Of a stretch of 61,030 bases of DNA, positions 27,701-36,612 are shown piece by piece. Source of the stretch: Chthonomonas sp. UBA1950 (GTDB taxonomy: Bacteria; Armatimonadota; Fimbriimonadia; Fimbriimonadales; Fimbriimonadaceae); assembly GCA_002336105.1 (NCBI GenBank), contig DDEQ01000037.1, positions 3,792-64,821 on the forward strand. Reading direction: 5' to 3'. A program made the translations under genes and the position numbers. Each line of letters opens with the position of its first letter. The stretch's first letter is position 1. Below the pieces are notes generated by a model. It ran no database searches. It was not told where the DNA came from and saw only the letters and a list, made by a program, of their open reading frames with translations.

Positions 27701-29475
27701 GCCGTCTGGGTTGTGATTTTGACATGAGCGGATTGGCCCGGAGCCACGACGTATTCTTGAGGATCGCTTGTTAACAAGACGTCTCCCCGCATCACCTTTA
27801 CTGAGCCTTCTCCATCGAAGTATTTGTCGCCCGAGTCGGCGACAGAAGCGTGAATATTGTATTGGTAGTCGACTAGACGTTGGTCTGGCTCATCTTTAGA
27901 TGCGGTCTCGAACTCAATCACCGCCTTACCGTTTCCGTCAGTAATCGCTTCGACCTCTTGGCTGTACTCACCGCCGCTTGATGAGTTGTAATCGTAGTCC
28001 TCATCTTCGTCTGAGTCGAACGACCAGATAGGGGTGCGGTAGACGTAGACTTTGACCTTTGCACCAACAACGGGGCCTCCGAAGTAGTAAGCGCATTCGA
28101 CCGTGGCTTTTGCCTTATCGCCAAGCACGTAATACGGCTTATCCGACTTAATGGCGACTGTGTACTCTGGCTTTCGATAAGAAGAAATGCTGATGTCGGA
28201 TTCGCCGCGTATGCCGAATGCCGCCGTCGCAATGGTGTAGTCGCCCGGTTTGGCTTCCTGAAAACTGGTGTATCGTCCGTGGAAAGTTCCGTGTTCGCTG
28301 ACTGGTAGGGACTGTGTATCAACTACGTTTCCGTCAACATCCTTGATTTCAACCTGAACCATGCCTGTACCAGGGAGTTCATAGTTGTTTCCTACAAGCT
28401 TTCGGACAACTCCTTTGAACTGGACTTCATCGCCAGGCCGATAGATGGGGCGATCAGTGACGACCATGATTCGGCCTTGTAGGGAATGCTCGTTTCCTGA
28501 TCCATATGAGTCTGCGACTGCGACCGATTTCTGGTAGGTCGCGATAATCGCGACCTTTGTTGGTTTTTGGCGAATTTCTGCTAGGCCGTTTTGGTCTGTA
28601 GAAACGCTGGTCGATGCGTCTGTTCCGACAGAAACCTTCGCTCCAGAAATAGGTTTTCCTGTTTTGATGTCAGTAACAAAACACAGAGAACGATCTGTCG
28701 CTTGCTTAACAACCAAAGCGATGTTGGAGACGATCAGTGATGTTCCACGCTTCTCAGTGCCTACTCCACAACGAGCGTAATATATTCCTTCCGGCAGAGA
28801 TTTTAGGTCAATGTTTTGAACGAATACGCCTTCGATATCTGGCTTTGCAACAAAGCGTTCGGTGACTTGGATCTTTGTCGATTCCGTGTTCTCGTCATTC
28901 GCCAGCTTTCTCAAAGCAGAAGCCATGCTGGACTGATTCGCGATCTGATCGACGCTTAACTTGTAAACCTGTACAGTGATATTCTTCGATTTATCGAAGC
29001 CATGTAGCTCCATATGAGGCTGCTCGCCCGGCGTAAACACCTTCTGACTCGCGTAAATATCGAGGTAGGGGTCTCGTGCTTTGAGGACTAGATCAGCCTG
29101 GTTGGATTTTCCTTCCCAAACACCAATTTGCCGGTCTTCCATGAAATGCGCTTGACCAGACGCCTCGATACGATATTCACCACTAGGAACATTTCGAAAT
29201 CGAAAGAATCCGTTCTCGTCGGTTTCCGCGACGCGAACATGCCTCTTTGGCGCTTCATTGTATGAGTGGATGTCATCGTCGCTCTCTGGATTGACGGTTG
29301 GGTTTTCTACCAGGGTCACGGTGGCGTTTGGCAGAGGCTTCTTGTTTTCCTCCATTAACACTCGGCCGGTCACCGTCGATACTGGAATCTCTTGCTTTAC
29401 GCCGTAGGCAAGATAGGTAGCGCCAAGAGTAACCGCGGCGCAAACGGAGAGAACTTTTCCGAGGATTGGCTTCAT
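24793..29475 (-). CDS. Bacterial alpha-2-macroglobulin with intact thioester
   Basis: 1560 aa, the size of large bacterial alpha-2-macroglobulins, which trap proteases in the periplasm. An N-terminal hydrophobic export segment is followed by a carboxypeptidase-regulatory-like beta domain (TGRVLMEENKKPLPNATV... NVPSGEYRI), then repeated MG domains, a bait-region-like stretch, the A2M domain (VTLKLPDNLTEWRVTATA) and the thioester motif GCVEQT with C1083 and Q1086, followed by the helical thioester domain. The start overlaps the upstream membrane protein by 4 nt and the end overlaps VanW. It is not next to a penicillin-binding protein 1C gene, its common partner. Confidence 0.95.
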   Translation of the reverse strand: MKPILGKVLSVCAAVTLGATYLAYGVKQEIPVSTVTGRVLMEENKKPLPNATVTLVENPTVNPESDDDIHSYNEAPKRHVRVAETDENGFFRFRNVPSGEYRIEASGQAHFMEDRQIGVWEGKSNQADLVLKARDPYLDIYASQKVFTPGEQPHMELHGFDKSKNITVQVYKLSVDQIANQSSMASALRKLANDENTESTKIQVTERFVAKPDIEGVFVQNIDLKSLPEGIYYARCGVGTEKRGTSLIVSNIALVVKQATDRSLCFVTDIKTGKPISGAKVSVGTDASTSVSTDQNGLAEIRQKPTKVAIIATYQKSVAVADSYGSGNEHSLQGRIMVVTDRPIYRPGDEVQFKGVVRKLVGNNYELPGTGMVQVEIKDVDGNVVDTQSLPVSEHGTFHGRYTSFQEAKPGDYTIATAAFGIRGESDISISSYRKPEYTVAIKSDKPYYVLGDKAKATVECAYYFGGPVVGAKVKVYVYRTPIWSFDSDEDEDYDYNSSSGGEYSQEVEAITDGNGKAVIEFETASKDEPDQRLVDYQYNIHASVADSGDKYFDGEGSVKVMRGDVLLTSDPQEYVVAPGQSAHVKITTQTADATPKPVANQLLKIVVGREVYADGVSDFQPLKAYTSSTGPNGEVNVALPMDKTGSIVVRTQLTDSRKNVITSECNIWVTGSNYGWEGSRSRPTIVLDHRNYKPGDVAKAMIQTTGKAGSALVTVEVDDIMQQQVVDLSSGNATVNIPVTSKHAPNAFVTVAYVHEKKFYEATKRLNVDQVDRKLKVDVTADQKEYKPGDTVHLNIKSADMNGKPMSANVTLGVVDESIYAIQEDRLDPVKEMYPKRYNRVRTIYSFPEIYLDGGDKGGGEIPLRTKFKDTAAWMPEIQTDANGNAEVTLKLPDNLTEWRVTATACSDDTSVGKTTLHFKARKSLMVRVQGPTYLVVGDTQTMNVQVINDSESTANVSLRFDIDGVDAQSDLPKSVTVEPGKPTDIPIELSSTKSGEGSIAARAWIDGGASDGEKRTFRIEALGKLVETMDASVIHGKQSFNVDILDSSDQNSGRLAITVAPNVLGSMVQALDDLVDYPYGCVEQTMSRFVPAVLVGKVLDESGISKPDVTLRIPRIAGESYARLAKMRRSDGSWGWWANDEGSVYMTSLVLDGVEKASKVGYKPSPAYGWSSSTITGSLDYLQKESIKLDNTKPQNMRDGMYAAYVLGKFGRMKDAKDVINHFPLTPLGAQETAYAALANHFAGNTEKRNEFVATLSKMAIRSGPGAHWKEQDWSWGEENTGLALGVLATIDPQNPLIEPAVTYLMQEKKGDSWSSTRSTTEVLTGLCEYAKQHKAPVTESDATIFLNGKVVKTIHLSSQSMFQPDQKILIPASQLHKGRNTVDIQSSTGGNLYASVSMRQYDATKPIQPTDVGGIKVERTYHLMEVRSADDGTQRLLPSKKPVDRVKSGDLLLVELTITSSRDRVFVMIESPTPSNCRVNEREDPMEDWTNWWAQTVVRDDKVAFFATSLKAGVNKITYSMRAERTGKSSALPARAGNMYDPNQTGTSGQNILEVTR

Positions 29476-30776
29476 ACGGTCACTTCCTTTGAAGACCGAA
29501 GAGAAAGTACACAGATGAAGATGGCGACGAAAAGAAGCGTCCCGCCACCATACGCGAAATACCGAATCCTTTCATCACGCGTCAGCTCAAGCATGCTCTT
29601 CATCCAGCCCGAACCGATGATTGAAAACGCTGCAACTCCTGCTGAAACCCCGAGGAGGGAGGGCTGAGCCTGTTTGCCAACGAGGGATCCAAGCCCGAGG
29701 CCGAAGAGCATTCCGATCAGACCTTTTGCGCCGAGAACGATCACCAACAATGGAACCGAACCAAAGAGTCCGACACCCCATAGAGTTACACCTATTACTG
29801 ATTCGTAACGCTTTTTCCACTCGAGGGCGGCAAGAGGAAGAATCATTCCAAAGATGAGCCCGATGATCGCATAGTGCTGACCCAACTCGAGCGCCTTGGC
29901 CAGGTCAGGCAGCATCTCTTTGTATATTCGATAGAACAAAATGCCAACGGCTGGCCCAAGCGTTAAGAGAGCTCTTCTGTTATTGAAGGCACTCAAGATG
30001 ATCGCACCGATGACGAGAGAAAGTCCAACTCCGAATCCTCTACTTAGCCCAAAGGCCACAGTCGCTAATCCAAGCCAAAGTAGGGAAGCGATCAATACCG
30101 TAAGCGAGTTTTCCTCGGAATCAGATTGGGTTAGCCAGTGGACAATCAGAGCTGTCACGCCTGAAATAACGGCGACGTACAACAGTTTCATGTCGGACAA
30201 TCCGAACTTACACACGATTGCTGATGCGATGATTGTGATGGCCGACACAACCCAGGCGCGTTTCGCCTCTCCATCAAGTCTTGCCGTAAGCAAAGAAGCA
30301 AACCCAGCACTTATTCCAACCAAAATCGGTGCGTTAGGCATGGTTAAAGTTGCTGTAGTGAAAAAACCAAGAAGCGCTGTGCCAAAGACGGCTATAGCCG
30401 CAATCGATATCTGAAACTCGAAGAACAGAGCTCCCATTCCATACGCCAACATGAGGAAGGGAATAGACTGTTTTGGCTCTGGAATCAGTAAAGTTGCGGC
30501 GACTGCAACTAAGGCTGATTCAAGGGATGCCTTGCTGTTGAAAACAGGAACGAGTACCGCAGCGAACCCGAGAAGCATTCCCGCCGCGACGGGTAGAGGC
30601 GGCTGAAACTTCATCCCAACAGCCCCAACGATGACTAAAAGGGTTGCGTATCCGGTAAGTCGACTTACCGAAAATGTGAGCACCGGAAGAGCCCCTCTTT
30701 TCAAGTAAACAGCGAGGCCGGTCAGAACAACCGAAGCTAACAACACAAAAATGTTCATAGAACGCCCAAACGGCAT
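29472..30776 (-). CDS. Polytopic membrane protein of unknown function
   Basis: 434 aa, almost all hydrophobic, with roughly 11-13 predicted membrane helices and no recognisable motif. ATG 30776 is used; ATG 30758 (MNIFVLL) is an alternative that starts directly at the first helix. It overlaps the alpha-2-macroglobulin start by 4 nt (ATGA), so the two are translationally coupled and may work together in the envelope. I cannot assign a transporter or enzyme family. Confidence 0.8.
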   Translation of the reverse strand: MPFGRSMNIFVLLASVVLTGLAVYLKRGALPVLTFSVSRLTGYATLLVIVGAVGMKFQPPLPVAAGMLLGFAAVLVPVFNSKASLESALVAVAATLLIPEPKQSIPFLMLAYGMGALFFEFQISIAAIAVFGTALLGFFTTATLTMPNAPILVGISAGFASLLTARLDGEAKRAWVVSAITIIASAIVCKFGLSDMKLLYVAVISGVTALIVHWLTQSDSEENSLTVLIASLLWLGLATVAFGLSRGFGVGLSLVIGAIILSAFNNRRALLTLGPAVGILFYRIYKEMLPDLAKALELGQHYAIIGLIFGMILPLAALEWKKRYESVIGVTLWGVGLFGSVPLLVIVLGAKGLIGMLFGLGLGSLVGKQAQPSLLGVSAGVAAFSIIGSGWMKSMLELTRDERIRYFAYGGGTLLFVAIFICVLSLRSSKEVTV

Positions 30777-30892
30777 ACCCGTCCAACGACGAAAGCCATT
30801 TGAGGCGGGGATTAGAATAATGACGTTGCAGGCGTGTTCCCGTTTTCCACTTTTTGGTGAATTATGAAAAACGGGTCTTTATGGGAGTATTT

Positions 30893-31531
30893 CTAGTTCG
30901 CCAGAACCTGGCCACTTGTCTTAAAGTGCATTTTGGCGACACTACTCAAGGCTTGTGGGCCATGTTTTGCCACGAGTCTCTTTCCTGTCGGGATGACGTT
31001 CGTCGCTCCCTTCGGTAGTTCTATACCGAATTCTTCGCCGAGCTTTTTTAACCTACGAAGGAACTCGGCTCTGGCGAGAATAGATGCCGCTGCGACGGCG
31101 ATATCGGCTTCGGCGCGAACCATCGAGCGAAATTCGACTGCCCTTCCTTTTTCGTAGAGCGCCTTTTTGACAGCGACTCCGCCTGCCGCAAACTGATCCG
31201 AGATGACGAGCTTGGCTGGCTGAATTTCCAGAACATTCTCGATGGCTCGTGCGTGGCCCCAGGCTAGAAGTGTGTTGAGGTTTTTGAATTTGCTGTACAA
31301 CTCGTTGTACTTAACCGGCCCAATTGGAACTACACTGTGGGGACAAACAGCTTTGATTTTGTCAGCAAGCTTAAGAGCTTGAAGGTCCGTTAGTTTCTTT
31401 GAGTCTTTTACGCCTTCTAGTTCGGCCAGATGCTCTGGACCGACATAACAGGCTGCGATGACGAGCGGGCCAAAGAAATCACCCTTTCCACTCTCGTCAA
31501 CGCCAATATGCCCTTCATTCACGCTAGGCAA
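30893..31531 (-). CDS. rnhC: Ribonuclease HIII, catalytic domain only
   Basis: Cleaves RNA in RNA-DNA hybrids. The start GHIGVDESGKGDFFGPLV is the RNase HIII signature (GKGD-FGPLV, against the GRGPLAGP type of HII), and the later DSKKL and VRAEADIAVAAASILAR fit. It is 212 aa, against about 300 for typical HIII, and lacks the N-terminal TBP-like substrate-binding domain. The start is TTG at 31531; an in-frame GTG at 31522 is also possible. Its start lies only 34 nt from that of the divergent glycosyltransferase gene. Confidence 0.88.
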   Translation of the reverse strand: MPSVNEGHIGVDESGKGDFFGPLVIAACYVGPEHLAELEGVKDSKKLTDLQALKLADKIKAVCPHSVVPIGPVKYNELYSKFKNLNTLLAWGHARAIENVLEIQPAKLVISDQFAAGGVAVKKALYEKGRAVEFRSMVRAEADIAVAAASILARAEFLRRLKKLGEEFGIELPKGATNVIPTGKRLVAKHGPQALSSVAKMHFKTSGQVLAN

Positions 31532-31565
31532 GGTACCCGCAAGGGCAATAAACTAAGCGCAACAC

Positions 31566-33251
31566 ATGGGCAAATATGTCGTTTCTGTTTTTCTTCAGGT
31601 TGTAGAGCAACTCAACAGTAGTGGTTCTTGGCTTAATATTCATGGTGCCAACCTAGGAATATCTGCTTTCTTTCGCCGTTTGTTGGAACGAGAAGAGGTC
31701 GAGGCACTCGAAGTATTCCTTCCTCCGCTTGAATACACACGACATTCGGAACTCGTTGCCACTGCCCAATCAATCTTGCCTGCCTGGCGTAAGGGCAAAG
31801 GAGCCTTAAGGTTCTATCCACAACATATGGTTGAGGAGATCTGGGCGGACGGTGCCCCTCGCCACTTGGTGTCGCTGGATCCAGAGTTTTGGCCAACCAT
31901 GCGATATATGCGGGACAGGTTCGCTGTTGGTCCAATGCCGCTCTCTTGTCAGACGCACGGTACCGGAAATCATTCTTCTCACATGCCTCTGCACCGAATT
32001 GCGCTTGCCCCTCCAGTCGTGTTTGATTCTCTTTTTTGCCTAAGTGAAGAAACCAAACAACACTACATGCGAGTGTTCAGCTCGTGGCTAAAAAGCGATG
32101 CTGGCCACGGCGTATCGCGCTATGATGTCGTTCCAAACTCTGTCGATATCGACAAGTACTGTCCAGTCGATACAAAGGGGAAAGCGCAAGCCAAAAGGTT
32201 GCTCGGCATACCAGAGGATTCGGTTTTGACCCTTTGCTTAGGAAGACTATCTCCTGCTACGAAATCGGATCTGCTGCCGATCATCGAGGGATTTGCCAAC
32301 GTTTCAGGATCGAAGGATTACCTGCTCATAGCTGGCGTCGAGAATATGCCAGGTTATGCTGAAAAGTTGATCCAAGCTTCGAATGCTTTAGGGCTAGGGG
32401 AACGCGTCTCTATCCGGACGAAGGTCGATCACTGGGTAACACCAATCTTCTACCAAGCAGCTGACATATTCTTGTTCCCATCAGACAACGTTCAGGAATG
32501 TCTTGGCAACACTTCGGCTGAAGCCGCTGCTTGCGGAATTCCAGTTTTAGGTTCAGATTGGAGTGGTCTGAAGGACAATATTGTTGATGGAGAGACGGGG
32601 TTTCGTGTGCCTACCTACATTTGCCCCGGGCTCAATCGAATTGGTGAACTAACGCCTATATCCAAATTTGATGAGGCGATGATGCTTACGTCACAAGCCG
32701 TCTATATCGATATCGAGCATCTTGAAGACAGATGGCAGACACTACTAAGCGATGCCGAGTTGAGGCAGAAAATGGGAGCCGCTGGAAGGAGGTTTGTTGA
32801 GCGGGCATTCTCACCCAAAACTGTAATCGACAATGTTTTCAGAATTTGGGACGAGCAAATGCTTGGAGCAAAACAAGAAACTGAGTCGAACAGAGAAAAG
32901 CGAAAAGCTGCCGCTTATAACCTTGGGTTTCCCGTGGACTATGCCCAGCTATACGAGCCATACGCTACCAGTGTGATTTCGGCAAATGAAACCTCACTCA
33001 GGTTGACTACATTTGGCAAGGATGTAATTAACCGAAAGGCCATGGTGCAGCTTTACGATGAGACGATGCCTCTTATCCTGCCCGGTGCAATCGAGGCGAT
33101 CCTCAGCTATGTTGGCCAGATTTCACAACCAACCTTTGTATGGGGTGAAATATCGCTAGAGGTAGCGAAGCGACTAGGCCAAGAAGCCTATCAGATAGAT
33201 TACGTCATGACTCTTCTTCTAAAGAGAGGGTTGTTCCGTCTTGTTGAATGA
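31566..33251 (+). CDS. GT4-family glycosyltransferase
   Basis: 561 aa cytoplasmic GT-B enzyme. The middle has VVPNSVDIDKYCP, LCLGRLSPATKSDLLP and the nucleotide-sugar-binding FLFPSDNVQECLGNTSAEAAACGIPVLGSDWSG with the EX7E glutamates. About 130 residues follow the GT core (420-561), a C-terminal domain I do not recognise, ending in a winged-helix-like stretch. The nucleotide sugar and acceptor are unknown; no capsule cluster surrounds it. No clear Shine-Dalgarno precedes the ATG. Confidence 0.9.
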   Translation: MGKYVVSVFLQVVEQLNSSGSWLNIHGANLGISAFFRRLLEREEVEALEVFLPPLEYTRHSELVATAQSILPAWRKGKGALRFYPQHMVEEIWADGAPRHLVSLDPEFWPTMRYMRDRFAVGPMPLSCQTHGTGNHSSHMPLHRIALAPPVVFDSLFCLSEETKQHYMRVFSSWLKSDAGHGVSRYDVVPNSVDIDKYCPVDTKGKAQAKRLLGIPEDSVLTLCLGRLSPATKSDLLPIIEGFANVSGSKDYLLIAGVENMPGYAEKLIQASNALGLGERVSIRTKVDHWVTPIFYQAADIFLFPSDNVQECLGNTSAEAAACGIPVLGSDWSGLKDNIVDGETGFRVPTYICPGLNRIGELTPISKFDEAMMLTSQAVYIDIEHLEDRWQTLLSDAELRQKMGAAGRRFVERAFSPKTVIDNVFRIWDEQMLGAKQETESNREKRKAAAYNLGFPVDYAQLYEPYATSVISANETSLRLTTFGKDVINRKAMVQLYDETMPLILPGAIEAILSYVGQISQPTFVWGEISLEVAKRLGQEAYQIDYVMTLLLKRGLFRLVE

Positions 33252-33329
33252 TATGTAATGTGGCAGAACCTGCTATCCTCATCCTGCACGGATTACCATA
33301 ACAAAATAATCCTGAGGTGTAAATTAAAA

Positions 33330-33893
33330 ATGATTAAGAAAAGAACGATCTTCGCTGTTTCTGCGCTTGTACTTGCAGTTGCTAGCGCAAATGCACAAAC
33401 CGTTGCAAAGCCATATTCCGTAGCTCTCGGTTATAACTATCTTTCAACCAAGGATGCACGTGACGCTACTAAGGCTAACGGTTATAACGTTGCTCTTGGC
33501 TATCACCTTCAGAGCGTTGAACTCGGCAAGCTAAACGTTGCCCCATCCGTCGAACTCGGTTTCGCACGAAATGGTTCAGGCGACGAGAGAGCTGACGTCT
33601 TCTCGCTCCAGTTGGTTGGTCGAGTCAAGCTCGTTAACAACCTTTATTGCGGTCTCGGTCTTGGCGTTTCGAAGAGCGATTTGCGCAGAAGCGAAACCGG
33701 CGCTAGTTCAGGTAGCAGCGGCGGCACCATCACCACCAAATACTCGGATAACAAGACCTCTTTCAGCGGCAAGCTTTTGGTTGGTACCTCACTCGGCCAA
33801 GACATCTTTGGCGAGGTTGCCTACCTCTTCAATGGCTCAGTCACCGGTGTTAAGACCGATGCCGTAAGCGTCTCCGTTGGAATCCGATTCTAA
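33330..33893 (+). CDS. Outer-membrane beta-barrel protein
   Basis: 187 aa from ATG 33330, chosen because GAGGTGT precedes it and because it begins a clean signal peptide (MIKKRTIFAVSALVLAVASANA, cut before QT). The rest is alternating beta-strand sequence with Gly/Tyr/Ser turns and ends in VSVGIRF, the terminal Phe used by BAM for barrel insertion. About eight strands, OmpA/OmpX-like size. It implies a diderm envelope. A strong terminator follows. Confidence 0.85.
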   Translation: MIKKRTIFAVSALVLAVASANAQTVAKPYSVALGYNYLSTKDARDATKANGYNVALGYHLQSVELGKLNVAPSVELGFARNGSGDERADVFSLQLVGRVKLVNNLYCGLGLGVSKSDLRRSETGASSGSSGGTITTKYSDNKTSFSGKLLVGTSLGQDIFGEVAYLFNGSVTGVKTDAVSVSVGIRF

Positions 33894-33910
33894 ACTAAGA
33901 CCCCTTTATG

Positions 33911-33957
33911 AAGCGAGGCTCTGCAATCAATTTGCAGAGCCTCGCTTTCTTATAAAT
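33911..33957 (+). terminator. Rho-independent terminator after the barrel gene
   Basis: A perfect 16-bp stem (33911-33926 with 33932-33947, AAGCGAGGCTCTGCAA and its complement) with a 5-nt loop is followed by TCTTATAAAT. It lies between convergent genes and may also act on pth. Confidence 0.9.
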
Positions 33958-34554
33958 CTACGGGGCGTTGCATAGGTTCAGGGCCGACTCAAAGTTAACG
34001 TCGACAACCTCTTCTACAACACGTGCTGCTTTATCAATCGCGGCATGAATGACGTCTCTTTCGTCCCTGCCAAATGAGCCTAGGACATGATCGATTGTTT
34101 CAGTTCGATCTACGGAACCAATGCCGATTTTAAGTCTTGGGTATTCGGTTGTTCCTAAAGCCCCGATGATGCTTTTGTGACCGTTGTGTCCACCGGCACT
34201 GCCCTGAGGTTTGAGTCTCGTTCTGCCAAGAACGAGATCGAGATCATCGGCGACGACAAGAATTTGGTCTGGCTTTATCCCGTACTCTTTTGCGATAGGC
34301 GCGACGGCTTTTCCACTTAAATTCATAAAGGTTGTCGGTTTGACTAGAATCACGGAGGTATCACCGATGACACCGATTCCGAACCGAGCCTGATGCTTCG
34401 CCTTATCAAGCTTGATTCGGTTTCGCTCAGCCAGGAGATCAATCACATCAAAACCGACGTTATGGCGGGTGCCTCGATATTCGGCACCCGGGTTGCCTAA
34501 TCCGACCACCATCCAAACTGGGGTCAGAGCTACTTGCGGCTTCTTACGGAACAT
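33958..34554 (-). CDS. pth: Peptidyl-tRNA hydrolase
   Basis: Recycles peptidyl-tRNA released from stalled ribosomes. 198 aa. GLGNPGAEYRGTRHNVGF holds the catalytic His; FMNLSG, VVADDLDL and GSAGGHNGHKSI complete the active site. A 14-residue leader precedes the core. It follows uppP by 6 nt in a wecB-uppP-pth run. Confidence 0.97.
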   Translation of the reverse strand: MFRKKPQVALTPVWMVVGLGNPGAEYRGTRHNVGFDVIDLLAERNRIKLDKAKHQARFGIGVIGDTSVILVKPTTFMNLSGKAVAPIAKEYGIKPDQILVVADDLDLVLGRTRLKPQGSAGGHNGHKSIIGALGTTEYPRLKIGIGSVDRTETIDHVLGSFGRDERDVIHAAIDKAARVVEEVVDVNFESALNLCNAP

Positions 34555-34560
34555 TCACGA

Positions 34561-35421
34561 TTATTTTGTAGCAGAAGCTTCAGACTTGTCAGCCGGTGCT
34601 CCAGCATCGGGGCTGATCGTTCCGCTGAACACTAGGGCGAGAAGAGCGATTCCGAGGACAATGCGGTACCAGACGAAAACTTCGATTCCCTTCTTTTGTA
34701 AGAACTTGATAAACCAAGCGATGACTGCATAGCCGACAATAAATGAGACGACAGTTGCTACAGCAGTTGGCATCAAGAGGTCGCCGACCAAGTGCTTTCT
34801 CTCTTTGAATGCCTCGTAAAAGCCTGCGCCAGCAATGCTGGGTACTGACATGAGGAACGAGAAACGTGCCGCGCTCGCTCGATCAAATCCGTCAAACAGT
34901 GCCCCTGTGATGGTGCTACCGCTTCGACTCATTCCAGGGATCAATGCAAGACATTGCCAGAGGCCGATTTTCGCACCGTCTACTGGCTGAACGCTGTCGA
35001 TTGACTTCGTTTGCTTTCCTTTCCGATCAGCAATGAGCATCAGTACGCCCATGAAGATCAATGCAAAGGAAATGAAATACAGTGATCGAAAAGTTGTCTC
35101 GACTTTGCTGTGAAGCGGTAAGCCGATGACGATAATCGGGATCGTTCCATAGAGAACTGCCCATCCTACGCGAGCATCGTAAGTCGTTTTGTCACCTGTG
35201 ATTGACTTAGCCCAGCCTTTGAATGCTGACCATAAATCTTTTGCAAAGTAGATCAAAACAGCGAGCACCGTTCCGAGTTGGATGACAGCAGTAAAGGCCG
35301 CCCCCGGGTCTTCCCAGTGAAGCAAGGCGGGCACAATTCGAATGTGAGCATTGCTGCTCACTGGCAAAAATTCAGTAAGTCCTTGGATGATTCCGTAGAC
35401 AATCGCTTTTAGTAGGTCCAT
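34561..35421 (-). CDS. uppP: Undecaprenyl-diphosphatase UppP (BacA)
   Basis: Membrane phosphatase that regenerates undecaprenyl phosphate, the lipid carrier for peptidoglycan and surface glycans. 286 aa, with GLTEFLPVSSNAHIRI and PGMSRSGSTITGAL as the two catalytic motifs and eight or so helices. The first motif has Asn-Ala where many members have Thr-Gly. Its start overlaps the wecB end by 13 nt. Confidence 0.97.
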   Translation of the reverse strand: MDLLKAIVYGIIQGLTEFLPVSSNAHIRIVPALLHWEDPGAAFTAVIQLGTVLAVLIYFAKDLWSAFKGWAKSITGDKTTYDARVGWAVLYGTIPIIVIGLPLHSKVETTFRSLYFISFALIFMGVLMLIADRKGKQTKSIDSVQPVDGAKIGLWQCLALIPGMSRSGSTITGALFDGFDRASAARFSFLMSVPSIAGAGFYEAFKERKHLVGDLLMPTAVATVVSFIVGYAVIAWFIKFLQKKGIEVFVWYRIVLGIALLALVFSGTISPDAGAPADKSEASATK

Positions 35422-36575
35422 TCAGGTTCCTCGTTCGACATAATCCCAAGCTCATGCAGGACGTGATAGCGAACTCGAGCTGAAGCACCGCCGTCTCCGT
35501 ACGGGCTTACAGCCTTTGCCATCGCCTGATAATTCATCTCATCACTGAGCAGTGCGGAACCTTCCGCAAAAATGGTTTCTTCGTCCGTACCAACTAGCTT
35601 TGCGGTTCCCGCGGTGACTCCTTCGGGACGCTCCGTTGTATCTCGTAGCACCAAAACAGGAATTCCGAACGAAGGGGCTTCTTCTTGAACTCCGCCCGAG
35701 TCGCTCAGAATGAGTTTTGAGCGCTTCATCAATCCCACAAAAGACTTATATTCGGGTGGGTCGATGAGGTCAATTCTTGGATGATTTTCCAAGATAGGAG
35801 TGAGTACTTCGCGGACCTTTGGATTTGGGTGCAAAGCGACGACCAATCGGATGTTTGGAAACTTTTCGACCAGCCTCAAAGCTGCCTTTGCAATATGTCG
35901 TTGCGGCTCGCCCCAGTTCTCTCGGCGGTGACTGGTGAGCAAGACTATATCTTCCGAAGTCTCTGAGTACCACTTTGTCTGCTCTTGAGCCGCGATATGG
36001 AGCACTGCGTCGATACCTGTATTTCCGGTGACATAAATCGAATTAGGGTCCTTCGATTCCTTAACTAAATTGTCGCGAGACCAGAATGTTGGAGCAAAGT
36101 GCAGTTTAGTGATCAACCCTGTGGCGCGACGGTTGAACTCCTCCGGGAATGGGTTGTCGATTCGAGTCGTGCGTAATCCGGCTTCGATGTGACCGAAAGG
36201 AATTTGTTGGTAAAACGCGGCCAGGGATGAGACAAAGGTTGTCGTAGTATCGCCTTGCGCCAAAACAATGTTCGGCTTTTGATCAGAAAAGACCTTATCT
36301 AATCCTTCTAGTGCTCGAGAAGTGACTTGGGCTAACGACTGCCCTTGAGTCATGATCCCGAGGTCGATGTCTGGGGCTAGTCCGAATGCAGATAATGCAT
36401 CAAGCAGAATTTCGCGATGTTGTCCCGTGGAAACGAGTAAACAGCGAACTTGATCTTCGAATTTACGAAATTCGGTGACCACCGGAGCCACCTTGATGGC
36501 TTCTGGTCGGGTTCCTATGACGCAGAGAACTAGGGGCTTCAAAACTCCCAATAGATTGGCATAGTTAGCCCGCAA
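35409..36575 (-). CDS. wecB: UDP-N-acetylglucosamine 2-epimerase (non-hydrolysing)
   Basis: Makes UDP-ManNAc for surface polymers. Up to 388 aa. GTRPEAIKVAPV, LTSHRRENWG, and SDSGGVQEEAP are diagnostic. There is no in-frame ATG near the start: the full frame begins with TTG at 36575, and TTG codons at 36551 and 36542 are alternatives, the last giving the family-typical start MKPLVLCVIGTRPE. Co-translated with uppP, so both serve lipid-carrier glycan synthesis. Confidence 0.95.
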   Translation of the reverse strand: MRANYANLLGVLKPLVLCVIGTRPEAIKVAPVVTEFRKFEDQVRCLLVSTGQHREILLDALSAFGLAPDIDLGIMTQGQSLAQVTSRALEGLDKVFSDQKPNIVLAQGDTTTTFVSSLAAFYQQIPFGHIEAGLRTTRIDNPFPEEFNRRATGLITKLHFAPTFWSRDNLVKESKDPNSIYVTGNTGIDAVLHIAAQEQTKWYSETSEDIVLLTSHRRENWGEPQRHIAKAALRLVEKFPNIRLVVALHPNPKVREVLTPILENHPRIDLIDPPEYKSFVGLMKRSKLILSDSGGVQEEAPSFGIPVLVLRDTTERPEGVTAGTAKLVGTDEETIFAEGSALLSDEMNYQAMAKAVSPYGDGGASARVRYHVLHELGIMSNEEPEWTY

Positions 36576-36612
36576 GAAACATGGTCGCGGACCAAATGGC
36601 TCATTGAATTGG

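Noticed and set aside
30839..30875. Hairpin CCCGTTTT/AAAACGGG between rnhC and the polytopic membrane protein
   Set aside because: No T-run on either strand and a bulged inner stem; not convincing as a terminator.
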